Below, piece after piece: positions 58,233-64,000 of a stretch of 64,000 bases of DNA. Below the pieces are notes generated by a model. It saw nothing but the letters and a program-made list of their open reading frames with translations, was not told the DNA's origin and made no database searches. Positions within the stretch are counted from its first letter, which is position 1. The number at the start of each line of letters is the position of its first letter. The position numbers and the translations under genes are program-made. This DNA comes from a bacterium SCSIO 12844 (GTDB lineage Bacteria; Pseudomonadota; Gammaproteobacteria; Francisellales; Francisellaceae), in assembly GCA_024397935.1 (NCBI GenBank), contig CP073743.1:2728001-2792000 (forward strand). The letters run 5' to 3'.

Positions 58233-58668
58233 AGCAGACCCTTATATTTTTCCGAGGTTTTAAACTAAAAAATGCTTAGAAAATTTAGCGAATTTACCCA
58301 CACATTCTTTATATTAAAAATATTTCACACCTATAATAAATATATCTAATATTAAATTTATTGCATATTTGTGATTAATTTATTTACAATATTAAATTAA
58401 TTTATTTTTATTTATATTTATATTTCAATAAATTAACATTTGAAATTATTTTATTGTGCAAAGTTAAAAATTGTGATAGTAGAAAAAACATGATTTTAGC
58501 CATATTTTATACAATACGCCATAAAATATGATACGAATTTAATGTAATTTTAGAAAGATTATTAATTATAATTTGATATGATTAACAGATGAAAAAAAGA
58601 CTTATTAGAAACACCCCGACTAACTCTTAAACCTATTTCAATTTGAAAGAAGAATTGTCTAATTAAAA
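58233..58668. other. AT-rich non-coding region upstream of the giant gene
   Basis: About 435 bp with no plausible gene. Between roughly 58320 and 58450 it is almost entirely A and T, with repeated short motifs such as TTAATTTATTT and AATATTAAA. Many sequences resemble a -10 box by chance, so none is called. Such DNA is typical of H-NS-like silencing targets and of promoters of horizontally acquired surface genes; that is inference. An isolated ACACCCCG at 58611-58618 repeats the tip of the neighbouring palindromic element. Confidence 0.6.
58238..58243 (-). promoter_or_regulatory. Ribosome-binding site of the giant gene
   Basis: AAGGGT on the minus strand, five bases before ATG 58232. It supports this start. 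I could not assign a credible promoter because the region upstream is too AT-rich. Confidence 0.65.
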
Positions 58669-58772
58669 ACACCCCGTCTGCTTCGCAGCCAGCCCTCTAA
58701 AGATGGGAATAATATACAAATCGACCTTAAATTCCCCTCTAGTTTAAAGGAGTGCCCGTTAGGGCGGGGTGT
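58669..58772. mobile_element. Palindromic MITE-like element (possible terminator)
   Basis: The ends are inverted repeats: ACACCCCG at 58669-58676 and CGGGGTGT at 58765-58772. Each arm carries its own hairpin, CTGCTTCGCAG on the left and GCCCGTTAGGGC on the right. Pyrimidine-rich CCCTC-type blocks lie inside each arm. This layout is typical of short non-autonomous palindromic elements found as dispersed copies in bacterial genomes. The element ends nine bases past the stop codon of the brnA-like gene, so it may also terminate that operon. No flanking target duplication was identified. Confidence 0.6.
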
Positions 58773-58781
58773 GTGAAAATA

Positions 58782-59081
58782 TTATTTTTTAGATTGCCTG
58801 ATTTGAACACTAAAGTTTCCTTCGACATAGTGCTTCATTAATAAATTCAAAAGGGTTTGATAAGGAAAACCTTCAGCTTGGGCTTTTTCTTTAAAAGCTG
58901 ATAAAATATCTGGATCTGGTTTAAAGGAAATTGGCTTTCTGGTTTTACTCATTGTCGCTTTGGCTTTTGATTGTAACTCTGCCTTACGCTTTTCAAGCGC
59001 AGCACCTTTAAGTGATATATACTCATCTTTTTTAAGTGACTCTTTAATTTTTTTTTCTTCTTTATCTAATAGTTTATTCAT
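58782..59081 (-). CDS. brnA: BrnA-like antitoxin (CopG/ribbon-helix-helix type)
   Basis: A 99-residue protein. The charged N-terminal half (LDKEEKK..LKKDE) is followed by KPISFKPDPDILSAFKEKA and a helix ending LLMKHYVEG, the RHH-type DNA-binding and dimerisation region of BrnA antitoxins. I chose ATG 59081 because GGATGG lies six bases upstream. ATG 59096 and ATG 59087 are in-frame alternatives with less suitable spacing. The gene overlaps the end of the brnT-like toxin gene by 8 bp, so translation is probably coupled. In the family the antitoxin neutralises BrnT and represses the operon promoter. The gene name is by family resemblance only. Confidence 0.75.
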   Translation of the reverse strand: MNKLLDKEEKKIKESLKKDEYISLKGAALEKRKAELQSKAKATMSKTRKPISFKPDPDILSAFKEKAQAEGFPYQTLLNLLMKHYVEGNFSVQIRQSKK

Positions 59082-59340
59082 TATCATCCATCCCATATTT
59101 TTTATTTAATCTTCTATCTTTAAAAGCCGTAACCAAACGAATATTATTTCCTCTCTCTTCAATTGGCACAGCATAAATATATCCTCTAACCTTAATGCAC
59201 AATATCGATTGATGTGGATATTTTTTGCTAACTTCAATACCAACAATTTGGTCATTTTCTATTGCTTCTATAATTTCCTCAAATGTTATATTCCTTGTTT
59301 TTTTCAAGATGTGATTTTTCTTTTTATCCCATTCAAACAT
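59074..59340 (-). CDS. brnT: BrnT-like toxin (RelE-fold ribonuclease family)
   Basis: An 88-residue protein. It starts MFEWDKKKN, the usual BrnT opening (FEWD..K...), followed by an ITFEEIIEAI helix and the C-terminal strand and basic helix IRLVTAFKDRRLNKKY. BrnT toxins are small RNases that halt translation. The toxin-first gene order and overlap with the RHH antitoxin gene match brnTA operons. The sequence lacks some of the spacing of canonical BrnT, so a related subfamily is possible. A good promoter candidate lies just upstream (59372-59400). Confidence 0.72.
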   Translation of the reverse strand: MFEWDKKKNHILKKTRNITFEEIIEAIENDQIVGIEVSKKYPHQSILCIKVRGYIYAVPIEERGNNIRLVTAFKDRRLNKKYGMDDNE

Positions 59341-59371
59341 ACAAATCCATTTTCAATTTGAGTATGTACTA

Positions 59372-59400
59372 AGTATATCTTCAAAAATTGTAAACTTCAA
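59372..59400 (-). promoter_or_regulatory. Candidate sigma-70 promoter of the brnT/brnA-like operon
   Basis: The -35 box TTGAAG (59395-59400; four of six consensus bases) and the -10 box TATACT (59372-59377; five of six) are separated by 17 bp. Transcription would start about 25 bases before the toxin ATG at 59340. Confidence 0.5.
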
Positions 59401-59465
59401 ATGGCGTGTACTCTACTTCAAAGCAAAAAAATAAACATGAATAATTAATTATTTATCACCAAGGC

Positions 59466-59477
59466 GCGATACATCGC
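59466..59477. repeat. Small palindrome downstream of the PIN toxin gene
   Basis: GCGATACATCGC, with 5-bp arms, 27 bases past the stop of the vapC-like gene. There is no T-tract, so it is a poor intrinsic terminator. Its flanks (GGC before, CATCTCTAC after) resemble fragments of short interspersed palindromes seen in several bacteria. Confidence 0.35.
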
Positions 59478-59503
59478 ATCTCTACAAACTAAGATTACAC
59501 AAC

Positions 59504-59920
59504 CTATTTCCAAGGATTTAATAATCTAACATCCGTTTTAGCAAAGTCCTTTGTATTTCGAGTCACAATAGTCATATTATGCACTAATGCCGTAGCAGCA
59601 ATAATTGCATCTCGTTCAGACTTAGGGTTAGGAATATGTAATTTTGCACAGACTTGTGCCACATCAACATCTAAAGATAAGATTCTTTCATTGAACGTAG
59701 GTAGAACAGAATCATTTAACCATTTTCTTAAAATTTGACCTTGTTTTTTATCTTTCCTTTCTCTTTGCAATATTCCTATTTCAAGCTCTAAAATCGTAAT
59801 GACTGAAACAAAAAAATTTGTTAACGAAATACTTTGTGCCCATTCAATAACATTTGAATTTGCCTTGCCTGATTTCGCTTTTCTTAATTCTGAGATAACA
59901 TTTGTATCTAATAAATACAT
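59504..59920 (-). CDS. vapC: VapC/FitB-type PIN-domain toxin
   Basis: A 138-residue PIN-domain RNase. The acidic active-site residues are in place: D5 in LLDTNVISEL, E45 in TILELEIG, D104 in ERDAIIAATA and D125 in TRNTKDF. Such toxins cut tRNA or other RNA with Mg2+ or Mn2+. The start ATG overlaps the antitoxin stop by one base (TAATG), showing tight translational coupling. Length and motifs are typical, so the toxin looks intact. The alternative name fitB would fit equally well. Confidence 0.87.
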   Translation of the reverse strand: MYLLDTNVISELRKAKSGKANSNVIEWAQSISLTNFFVSVITILELEIGILQRERKDKKQGQILRKWLNDSVLPTFNERILSLDVDVAQVCAKLHIPNPKSERDAIIAATALVHNMTIVTRNTKDFAKTDVRLLNPWK

Positions 59921-60174
59921 TACTCAAAATCCTCTGGCTTATATAAGCGTTTAGTTAATTTTGGCGCATCAAAATCAATATCACAAGCTTCAGGCATTGA
60001 GAGTAAATTAACGATATTGTCTTTTTTCAAAAGCTTTTGATAGGCTTCAGCAGTTAGTAAAACATGTGCTAACTTACCACGATCAGTAATAAATACAGGA
60101 CCTTTAGTCGCACTTTTTTTTGCTTTGCTAACATCTTGGTTAAACTCTCTGCTGGTGATAGTCTTTACAGTCAT
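59920..60174 (-). CDS. Phd/YefM-type antitoxin of the PIN toxin
   Basis: An 84-residue protein. The N-terminal Phd/YefM DNA-binding fold is recognisable (ITSREFNQDVSKAKK, GPVFITDRGKLAHVLL, AEAYQKLL). The C-terminal tail DIDFDAPKL..LYKPEDF resembles the toxin-binding tails of antitoxins paired with FitB-like PIN toxins. The frame is open upstream to 60246, but ATG 60174 is chosen because GAGG (60181-60184) lies six bases before it and the conserved domain begins there. Two inverted repeats upstream probably serve as its operators, giving autoregulation. Confidence 0.85.
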   Translation of the reverse strand: MTVKTITSREFNQDVSKAKKSATKGPVFITDRGKLAHVLLTAEAYQKLLKKDNIVNLLSMPEACDIDFDAPKLTKRLYKPEDFE

Positions 60175-60184
60175 ATTGCACCTC

Positions 60185-60206
60185 ATTGTAGTTACAAACC
60201 TACAAT
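60185..60206. promoter_or_regulatory. Probable operator 1 of the phd/vapC-type operon
   Basis: A perfect 7-bp inverted repeat, ATTGTAG and CTACAAT, with an 8-bp spacer, located just before the antitoxin ribosome-binding site. It adjoins a possible -10 box TATACT (minus strand, 60208-60213), so repressor bound here would block transcription initiation. Confidence 0.55.
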
Positions 60207-60219
60207 AAGTATACATAAA

Positions 60220-60239
60220 ATGTAGAAACATATCTACAT
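60220..60239. promoter_or_regulatory. Probable operator 2 of the phd/vapC-type operon
   Basis: A perfect 7-bp inverted repeat, ATGTAGA and TCTACAT, with a 6-bp spacer. It shares the TGTAG/CTACA core with operator 1 and flanks the other side of the possible -10 box. No good -35 match exists at 16-18 bp because the operator occupies that position. Confidence 0.55.
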
Positions 60240-60320
60240 ATATCAAATTTTATTACTTTAAACATTCTAGTTTCATAAACTAACCACGCAAAATTAAAAG
60301 AAAATAATTAAATTCAACAA

Positions 60321-61256
60321 TCAAATCATGACAAATTTTTCTAGTGCTAAAAAGCCAGTTTTATTTGCCTGAGTTAGTGCCATTGCAATGGCTTGAAGGC
60401 CATGAATATTTAACCAAATATCCTTATCCATATAATAAACATGATGATATTTAACTGCTTTTAAATCTTTCCACTTTGGATTGTCCAATAATGGTTTTAA
60501 TGAGCCAATATCAGCATCCTCAACAAGTAAAATTATCTGATCTGGATCTTTCGCTTTAATTTCAGCTAAACTAATTTTAATTAATTTCTGAGCTTCTCTG
60601 TGCTCATTTGATTCTTTAAGATCAATTACATTATCTTTGCCTAAACGTTTTAACAACTTTGAAGCAAATGTATTATTTGTCACCGCATATAATTGATTAT
60701 CTTTTTCTAGCATCATAAGCGTTGTGGCTGGATAGGCTTGACCTAAATTTTCAGAACGTTTTAGTAGTGCTTTAAAATTTTCAATTGCTTCTTTTGCTTT
60801 TTGTTGTTGTTTAAAAGTAATGCCTAAGATTTTTAAATTTTCAATCTGAGCGTTAATACCACCCTGTGCATTTAACAACATTGTAGGTGCCATCTTTTGT
60901 AACTGATAAACAAACTTTTTATCATAGGATTTTTCACCAATAATTAAATCTGGACTTAAATAAAAAATATCCCAAGTAGATGGATTATCACCTGGACCAA
61001 CAAAAGCAACACTTTTTAAATTCATCTTTAAATAATCTGGAATAATATCACCTGCATAACCAACAGGCTTAATGCCTAATAACATTACATCATCTAATAG
61101 GTTTGGATTTAATACTACAACACGTATTGGAGCACGATCTATTGAGCTATTTTTCTTATTCGATACTGTATCAGCGTAACTTAATATGCTGATTGAAGTT
61201 AACACCACCACCATTGTAATTTTTATAAAAACAGATGAAATCTTAAACTTTGCCAT
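60321..61256 (-). CDS. Periplasmic substrate-binding protein, FecB/siderophore-type ABC importer
   Basis: A 311-residue protein. A signal peptide (residues 1-28, cleavage after SYA) has no lipobox cysteine, so a soluble periplasmic protein is expected. The mature part fits class III metal-chelate-binding proteins: VVVLNPNLLDDVMLLGIKPVG near residue 45, the DLIIGEKSYD strand near residue 103, a long central helix region, and a C-terminal lobe ending in an amphipathic helix. These bind ferric siderophores, haem or cobalamin and feed a BtuCD-like permease. No permease or ATPase gene is visible here. The gene follows the oxidoreductase gene by about 92 bp on the same strand. The substrate cannot be read from the sequence. 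Confidence 0.82.
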   Translation of the reverse strand: MAKFKISSVFIKITMVVVLTSISILSYADTVSNKKNSSIDRAPIRVVVLNPNLLDDVMLLGIKPVGYAGDIIPDYLKMNLKSVAFVGPGDNPSTWDIFYLSPDLIIGEKSYDKKFVYQLQKMAPTMLLNAQGGINAQIENLKILGITFKQQQKAKEAIENFKALLKRSENLGQAYPATTLMMLEKDNQLYAVTNNTFASKLLKRLGKDNVIDLKESNEHREAQKLIKISLAEIKAKDPDQIILLVEDADIGSLKPLLDNPKWKDLKAVKYHHVYYMDKDIWLNIHGLQAIAMALTQANKTGFLALEKFVMI

Positions 61257-61348
61257 TGACTCAAAACAACCCTATCAGTTACTTATGCAATATAATAATC
61301 GAAAAGTATGGTTTACGGCAAGCATTAATGTGTGCAGATGCGTTATAA

Positions 61349-62401
61349 TTAATTATACCTAAGCCAAATTGGCATGACTTGATCGAGATACTTTGAAAAT
61401 TTCCATAAACCAACATTACCTTCAACCGTACCGACAGGGGATGTAACCATCTGAGGGTAGGCAATACCAACGCCAAAAACACCAGGCGCAATAATACCTG
61501 TTTGATGGCAATACTGATCAAATGCAACACCATCAATTGTCACCTCTCGACGATTAAAACCAACTGCATAAACTGCATACTTACACTGTGGCAAATATTG
61601 CTCAACCTTCTCTTTTGTAGAAAGTAGTCGTAAGCACCGTGGTTGATACTGTGAGTTTTCAGCTGAATATTCATATAAATGCATTTTTGACCACTGTGCA
61701 ACCGGTCCTTTTAAACCGGTATTATCGTACAAAATCCAACCATCCATTTCTAATGCATAGCGTAATGGTGAAAGATAAAAATTAATAACATTAAAACCAT
61801 GTGATAACAAATTTTTAACCGCTAAAATTGCTGAATGAGAGCTACCAAAAACAGCTACTGGCTGATCAGTCTCTAATGCTTTAAGTTTCGATTCATTTAA
61901 CACCGTCTCAAGGGATAAAACTTCAGGATCATATGGCAAAGATTTAGCATAGGCTCCTTGAGCAAAGACAATTTTTTTTGCATAAAATTTTTGCTTCACA
62001 TCTGTATTGATTTGCCATTTATCTTTTTGTTGATCAATACCCTTAACATAACATTGGTTACTATCAACACAATTAACAAACCGATCGCTAATCACTTGTA
62101 ATGGTTGGTAAACATCACCTAAATGACAACACTTACTTTTATCCATTAAAGTAATAGGAAACTGCTCTTTAATTCGGTCAAACTCAAAAGATTTAACAGA
62201 ATTAAGATAATTTAAAAATATAGATACTTTGGTATTACTTGGTACTTCTTGCCAGCGAAGACCAATATCTCCAACATTAAAATGATCTGACAACCACAAA
62301 ATAGATTCAGATTTAATCCCTTGATCAAGTAATTTTCCAACTGCTGTAATACCAGCAGGACCACCACCAATCACACACCAAGGATAAGTTTTTTCCACCA
62401 T
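61349..62401 (-). CDS. FAD/NAD(P)-binding oxidoreductase
   Basis: About 350 residues. The N-terminal Rossmann motif is CVIGGGPAGI (residues 9-18), followed by a second dinucleotide-binding motif VAVFGSSHSA near residue 186 and a late YAVGFNRR segment, the plan of two-domain pyridine-nucleotide oxidoreductases and flavin monooxygenases. I see no CxxC redox disulfide, so a thioredoxin-reductase-like role is unlikely. I chose ATG 62401 because the frame upstream offers only a TTG at 62425. It lies about 50 bp downstream of the deacetylase gene and is probably co-transcribed. Because the next gene encodes a siderophore-type binding protein, a siderophore-related oxidation or reduction is possible but unproven. 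Confidence 0.75.
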   Translation of the reverse strand: MVEKTYPWCVIGGGPAGITAVGKLLDQGIKSESILWLSDHFNVGDIGLRWQEVPSNTKVSIFLNYLNSVKSFEFDRIKEQFPITLMDKSKCCHLGDVYQPLQVISDRFVNCVDSNQCYVKGIDQQKDKWQINTDVKQKFYAKKIVFAQGAYAKSLPYDPEVLSLETVLNESKLKALETDQPVAVFGSSHSAILAVKNLLSHGFNVINFYLSPLRYALEMDGWILYDNTGLKGPVAQWSKMHLYEYSAENSQYQPRCLRLLSTKEKVEQYLPQCKYAVYAVGFNRREVTIDGVAFDQYCHQTGIIAPGVFGVGIAYPQMVTSPVGTVEGNVGLWKFSKYLDQVMPIWLRYN

Positions 62402-62453
62402 AATTTTTAACGATCCATTGTACAAATAAATTTTTATTATATTAGACTAACAC

Positions 62454-63611
62454 TTAGATTAGTCGGTTGCGAATCATTTGTAATAATTTATCTGAGTAAG
62501 AAACAAGCTGATTAATTTCAATATATTCATCAGGCTTATGCGCCTGCTCAATACTCCCTGGGCCAAAAATGACAGGCTCTATATTTAACTGTGCTAAATT
62601 ACCACCATCAGTACAATAAGCAACAGCTTTTGGATCTTTATCTGTCACATAAGATTTTAACCAATTTACACAAGATGCATCATTTGATGTTTTAAGGCCA
62701 CAAGATGTAATACCTTCAATAATTTCAAGCTTTGATTGAAGCTTTAATGCATATAATCTTGTAAAAATAGTCTCTTTAATTGACTGTATCGAGGCACCTG
62801 GAATGGGCCTTACTGAAATACCAATTTTACAGTCTTCTGGCACAATATTGTATGCTAAACCACCTTCAATGGTTGCAATATTAATGCTGGTATAAGGATC
62901 AACCAAGGACTGTTTTAAAATTTCATCCGGTTGGATATTTTTAAAATTTTCTGCGATATCTTCTAACTCATTCATGATTTTATTGGCATCATTAATGGCG
63001 TTAATACCCCAAGATGGTTGTGATGAATGTGCTGCTTTTCCTTTTAAAATCACATCAAATAAACAAATACCGCTATGTTGAATAATCATTTGTTGATTCG
63101 TTGGCTCACCAATAATGCAATGTGTAGGCAAAATACGCTTGTTTTGCATCGTTTGATTAAACTTTTTAACAAATGCTTGACTACCTAGACAACCAATTTC
63201 TTCATCATAGGTAAACAATAATACCAACTCTTTTTGAATATTTACTAATTTCATTGACTTTAAAACGCTTATTACTGTCGCAATAAACCCTTTCATATCA
63301 ACACTACCACGGCCAAAAAAACGATCTTCTTTCTCAATTAATTTAAAAGGATCACTATGCCAATTCTGTCCATCTGTCGGCACAACATCCATATGCCCTG
63401 ATAAGAGTAAACCTTGTGTATCTCTAGGCCCAATAGATGCTAAAAGATTCGTTTTTGTTGGATCATTAACATCATAATGATATTCAATTCTAAAACCTAT
63501 TGACTCTAAAAAATCTGCTAAATAAGCAACAATCGCATCAGTTGGTCGGTTTGAAACTGTAGGAAAACTAACTAATTTTTCTAGTTCATTTTTAATTTCA
63601 TGATAACTCAT
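62454..63611 (-). CDS. argE: ArgE-like acetylornithine deacetylase (M20 peptidase family)
   Basis: A 385-residue zinc-dependent deacylase. The co-catalytic metal and active-site residues are present: H73 and D75 in SGHMDVVPT, D105 in GRGSVDMKG, E137 and E138 in YDEEIG, E169 in IIGEPT and H358 in EQAHKPDEY. Acetylornithine deacetylase converts N-acetyl-ornithine to ornithine in arginine synthesis; length and motifs fit. M20 paralogues with other N-acyl substrates look alike, and no other arginine gene is nearby, so the substrate is not certain. A GAGG ribosome-binding site lies eight bases before ATG 63611. The DUF805 gene ends only 20 bp upstream. Confidence 0.85.
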   Translation of the reverse strand: MSYHEIKNELEKLVSFPTVSNRPTDAIVAYLADFLESIGFRIEYHYDVNDPTKTNLLASIGPRDTQGLLLSGHMDVVPTDGQNWHSDPFKLIEKEDRFFGRGSVDMKGFIATVISVLKSMKLVNIQKELVLLFTYDEEIGCLGSQAFVKKFNQTMQNKRILPTHCIIGEPTNQQMIIQHSGICLFDVILKGKAAHSSQPSWGINAINDANKIMNELEDIAENFKNIQPDEILKQSLVDPYTSINIATIEGGLAYNIVPEDCKIGISVRPIPGASIQSIKETIFTRLYALKLQSKLEIIEGITSCGLKTSNDASCVNWLKSYVTDKDPKAVAYCTDGGNLAQLNIEPVIFGPGSIEQAHKPDEYIEINQLVSYSDKLLQMIRNRLI

Positions 63612-63631
63612 TAATATGCCCTCAATCTAAA

Positions 63632-64000
63632 TTAGCCAAAGGCTTTTGATACAATATCAATCAACATATAAGCCAACCACACTGAAGATAATATAGTTAC
63701 AACTGCACTAGAGAAAATCACCCAAAGCATTTTTTTAGTTGGTTTTTTTGCTAGAATACCAAATCGATTAATACCTTCTGTTCCTGGAATAAAGCACAGT
63801 ATGACAATTGCCAGATAGCCAATCGCAGGAATTAAAGTAACCAGTGTAAACCAGCCACTTAAATTAATATCATGAAATCGTCGAATCATACAAATGATTA
63901 CTTTAAATACAAACCATAAATATAGCGCGCAAGCAATGGAGATTAAAAAATTACTCAAGCTTAAATATTGCGTATAATTATTGATGATAAATGCTAATAA
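63632..64000 (-). CDS. DUF805 inner-membrane protein (5'-partial)
   Basis: At least 122 residues; the frame remains open to the window edge, so the start lies beyond 64000. A TTG at 63958 is unlikely to be the true start because the family has conserved sequence before it. The DUF805 signature is clear: IRRFHDINLSGWF followed by a membrane helix, PGTEGINRFG and a last hydrophobic helix. Three to four membrane segments are expected. DUF805 proteins are common, small and of unknown function. Close spacing suggests it is the first visible gene of an operon with argE. Confidence 0.85.
   Translation of the reverse strand, partial: LLAFIINNYTQYLSLSNFLISIACALYLWFVFKVIICMIRRFHDINLSGWFTLVTLIPAIGYLAIVILCFIPGTEGINRFGILAKKPTKKMLWVIFSSAVVTILSSVWLAYMLIDIVSKAFG

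Larger units (their letters stand above)
11220..57405 (-). repeat. Array of 29 beta-propellers (FG-GAP repeats) with cadherin-like linkers
   Basis: Each unit is a block of about 1170-1200 bp of FG-GAP-type blades (about 55 residues; consensus G.SVSLS.DG.RVAIGA..ND, then GHVRI(F/Y)) and a linker of about 400 bp. I counted seven blades in P1, P28 and P29 by full translation; the other blocks are called from matching length. Approximate positions: P1 56218-57405, P2 54670-55815, P3 53125-54270, P4 51525-52735, P5 49965-51125, P6 48400-49570, P7 46835-48010, P8 45262-46440, P9 43730-44875, P10 42130-43338, P11 40525-41725, P12 38945-40138, P13 37420-38540, P14 35862-37040, P15 34290-35455, P16 32315-33515, P17 30745-31925, P18 29150-30340, P19 27580-28768, P20 26005-27198, P21 24435-25620, P22 22838-24030, P23 21237-22434, P24 19615-20838, P25 18028-19215, P26 16478-17625, P27 14845-16020, P28 13245-14440, P29 11675-12845. 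The gaps are linkers with the pattern Y.EN, I.D.D, Y...L, V.Y.N.S..P, ending in NDAP. Confidence 0.88.

Noticed and set aside
22733-56395. Many 60-113 residue open frames on both strands, rich in His/Tyr/Gln or Met/Val/Leu
   Set aside because: They are other-frame readings of the repetitive giant gene, with biased composition and no recognisable domain.
1-57405. Possible CRISPR array or diversity-generating retroelement target because of regular repeats and variability
   Set aside because: Repeat units are hundreds of bases long and protein-coding, spacers are absent, and no reverse transcriptase or template repeat is visible.
57934-58206. A 90-codon + strand frame ending in a hydrophobic stretch
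   Set aside because: It is antisense to the LEPR/DUF4347 region, whose minus frame has clear motifs and a ribosome-binding site.
58262-58560. Candidate -35/-10 pairs for the giant gene, for example TTGCAC with TGTTAA at 17 bp
   Set aside because: The -10 box is weak and several equally good pairs occur in this AT-rich stretch.
61282-61300. Fur-box-like sequence before the binding-protein gene
   Set aside because: I count only about 11 of 19 matches to the classical consensus, which is close to chance in AT-rich DNA.
61279-61536. An 85-codon minus-strand frame overlapping the end of the oxidoreductase gene
   Set aside because: Overlaps the oxidoreductase in another frame and shows no domain.

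Overview
The window is dominated by one enormous, incomplete minus-strand gene. It starts at 58232, reads leftwards and is still open at position 1: at least 19,410 codons, roughly 2 MDa, with no in-frame stop in the stretches I translated. The frame set by the start codon is also the coding frame at the checkpoints near 45.0, 33.5, 14.4 and 0.1 kb. The DNA is AT-rich, and the flanking genes (M20 deacetylase, FecB-type binding protein, DUF805 protein, two type II toxin-antitoxin pairs) suggest a low-GC Gram-negative bacterium, most likely a gammaproteobacterium. I cannot name a genus.

The giant protein has an ordered architecture. It begins with a lysine-rich N-terminus and an LEPR-XLL-type motif. 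A DUF4347 domain follows, with the caspase-like His/Cys pair H170 and C213. Next come 29 units of about 1.6 kb. Each unit is one block of FG-GAP-type repeats (seven in each of the three blocks I translated completely, so one predicted seven-bladed beta-propeller) plus a cadherin/Ig-like linker of about 135 residues. From 11.2 kb to position 1 the protein changes to about 30 Ig/cadherin-like repeats of 118-128 residues. These are organised as a near-identical 3318-bp higher-order repeat of nine monomers, present 3.4 times and running off the window. The C-terminus, where a type I secretion signal would be expected, is not visible. The most plausible role is a secreted or surface-retained adhesin or matrix protein. 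Single modules have been copied between distant positions, and one patch looks like gene conversion.

Upstream, 58.23-58.67 kb is very AT-rich non-coding DNA. It is followed by a 104-bp palindromic MITE-like element at 58669-58772. Two toxin-antitoxin modules follow: a BrnT/BrnA-like pair (58.78-59.34 kb, toxin first, overlapping genes) and a Phd-type antitoxin/VapC PIN pair (59.50-60.17 kb) whose promoter region carries two perfect inverted repeats that look like operators.

From 60.3 kb to the right edge lies a probable four-gene minus-strand operon: DUF805 membrane protein (5' end outside the window), ArgE-like deacetylase, FAD/NAD(P)-binding oxidoreductase, and a secreted FecB-like substrate-binding protein. 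The last two suggest iron or siderophore handling, but this is inference. No RNA gene, CRISPR array, transposase or phage gene was seen.
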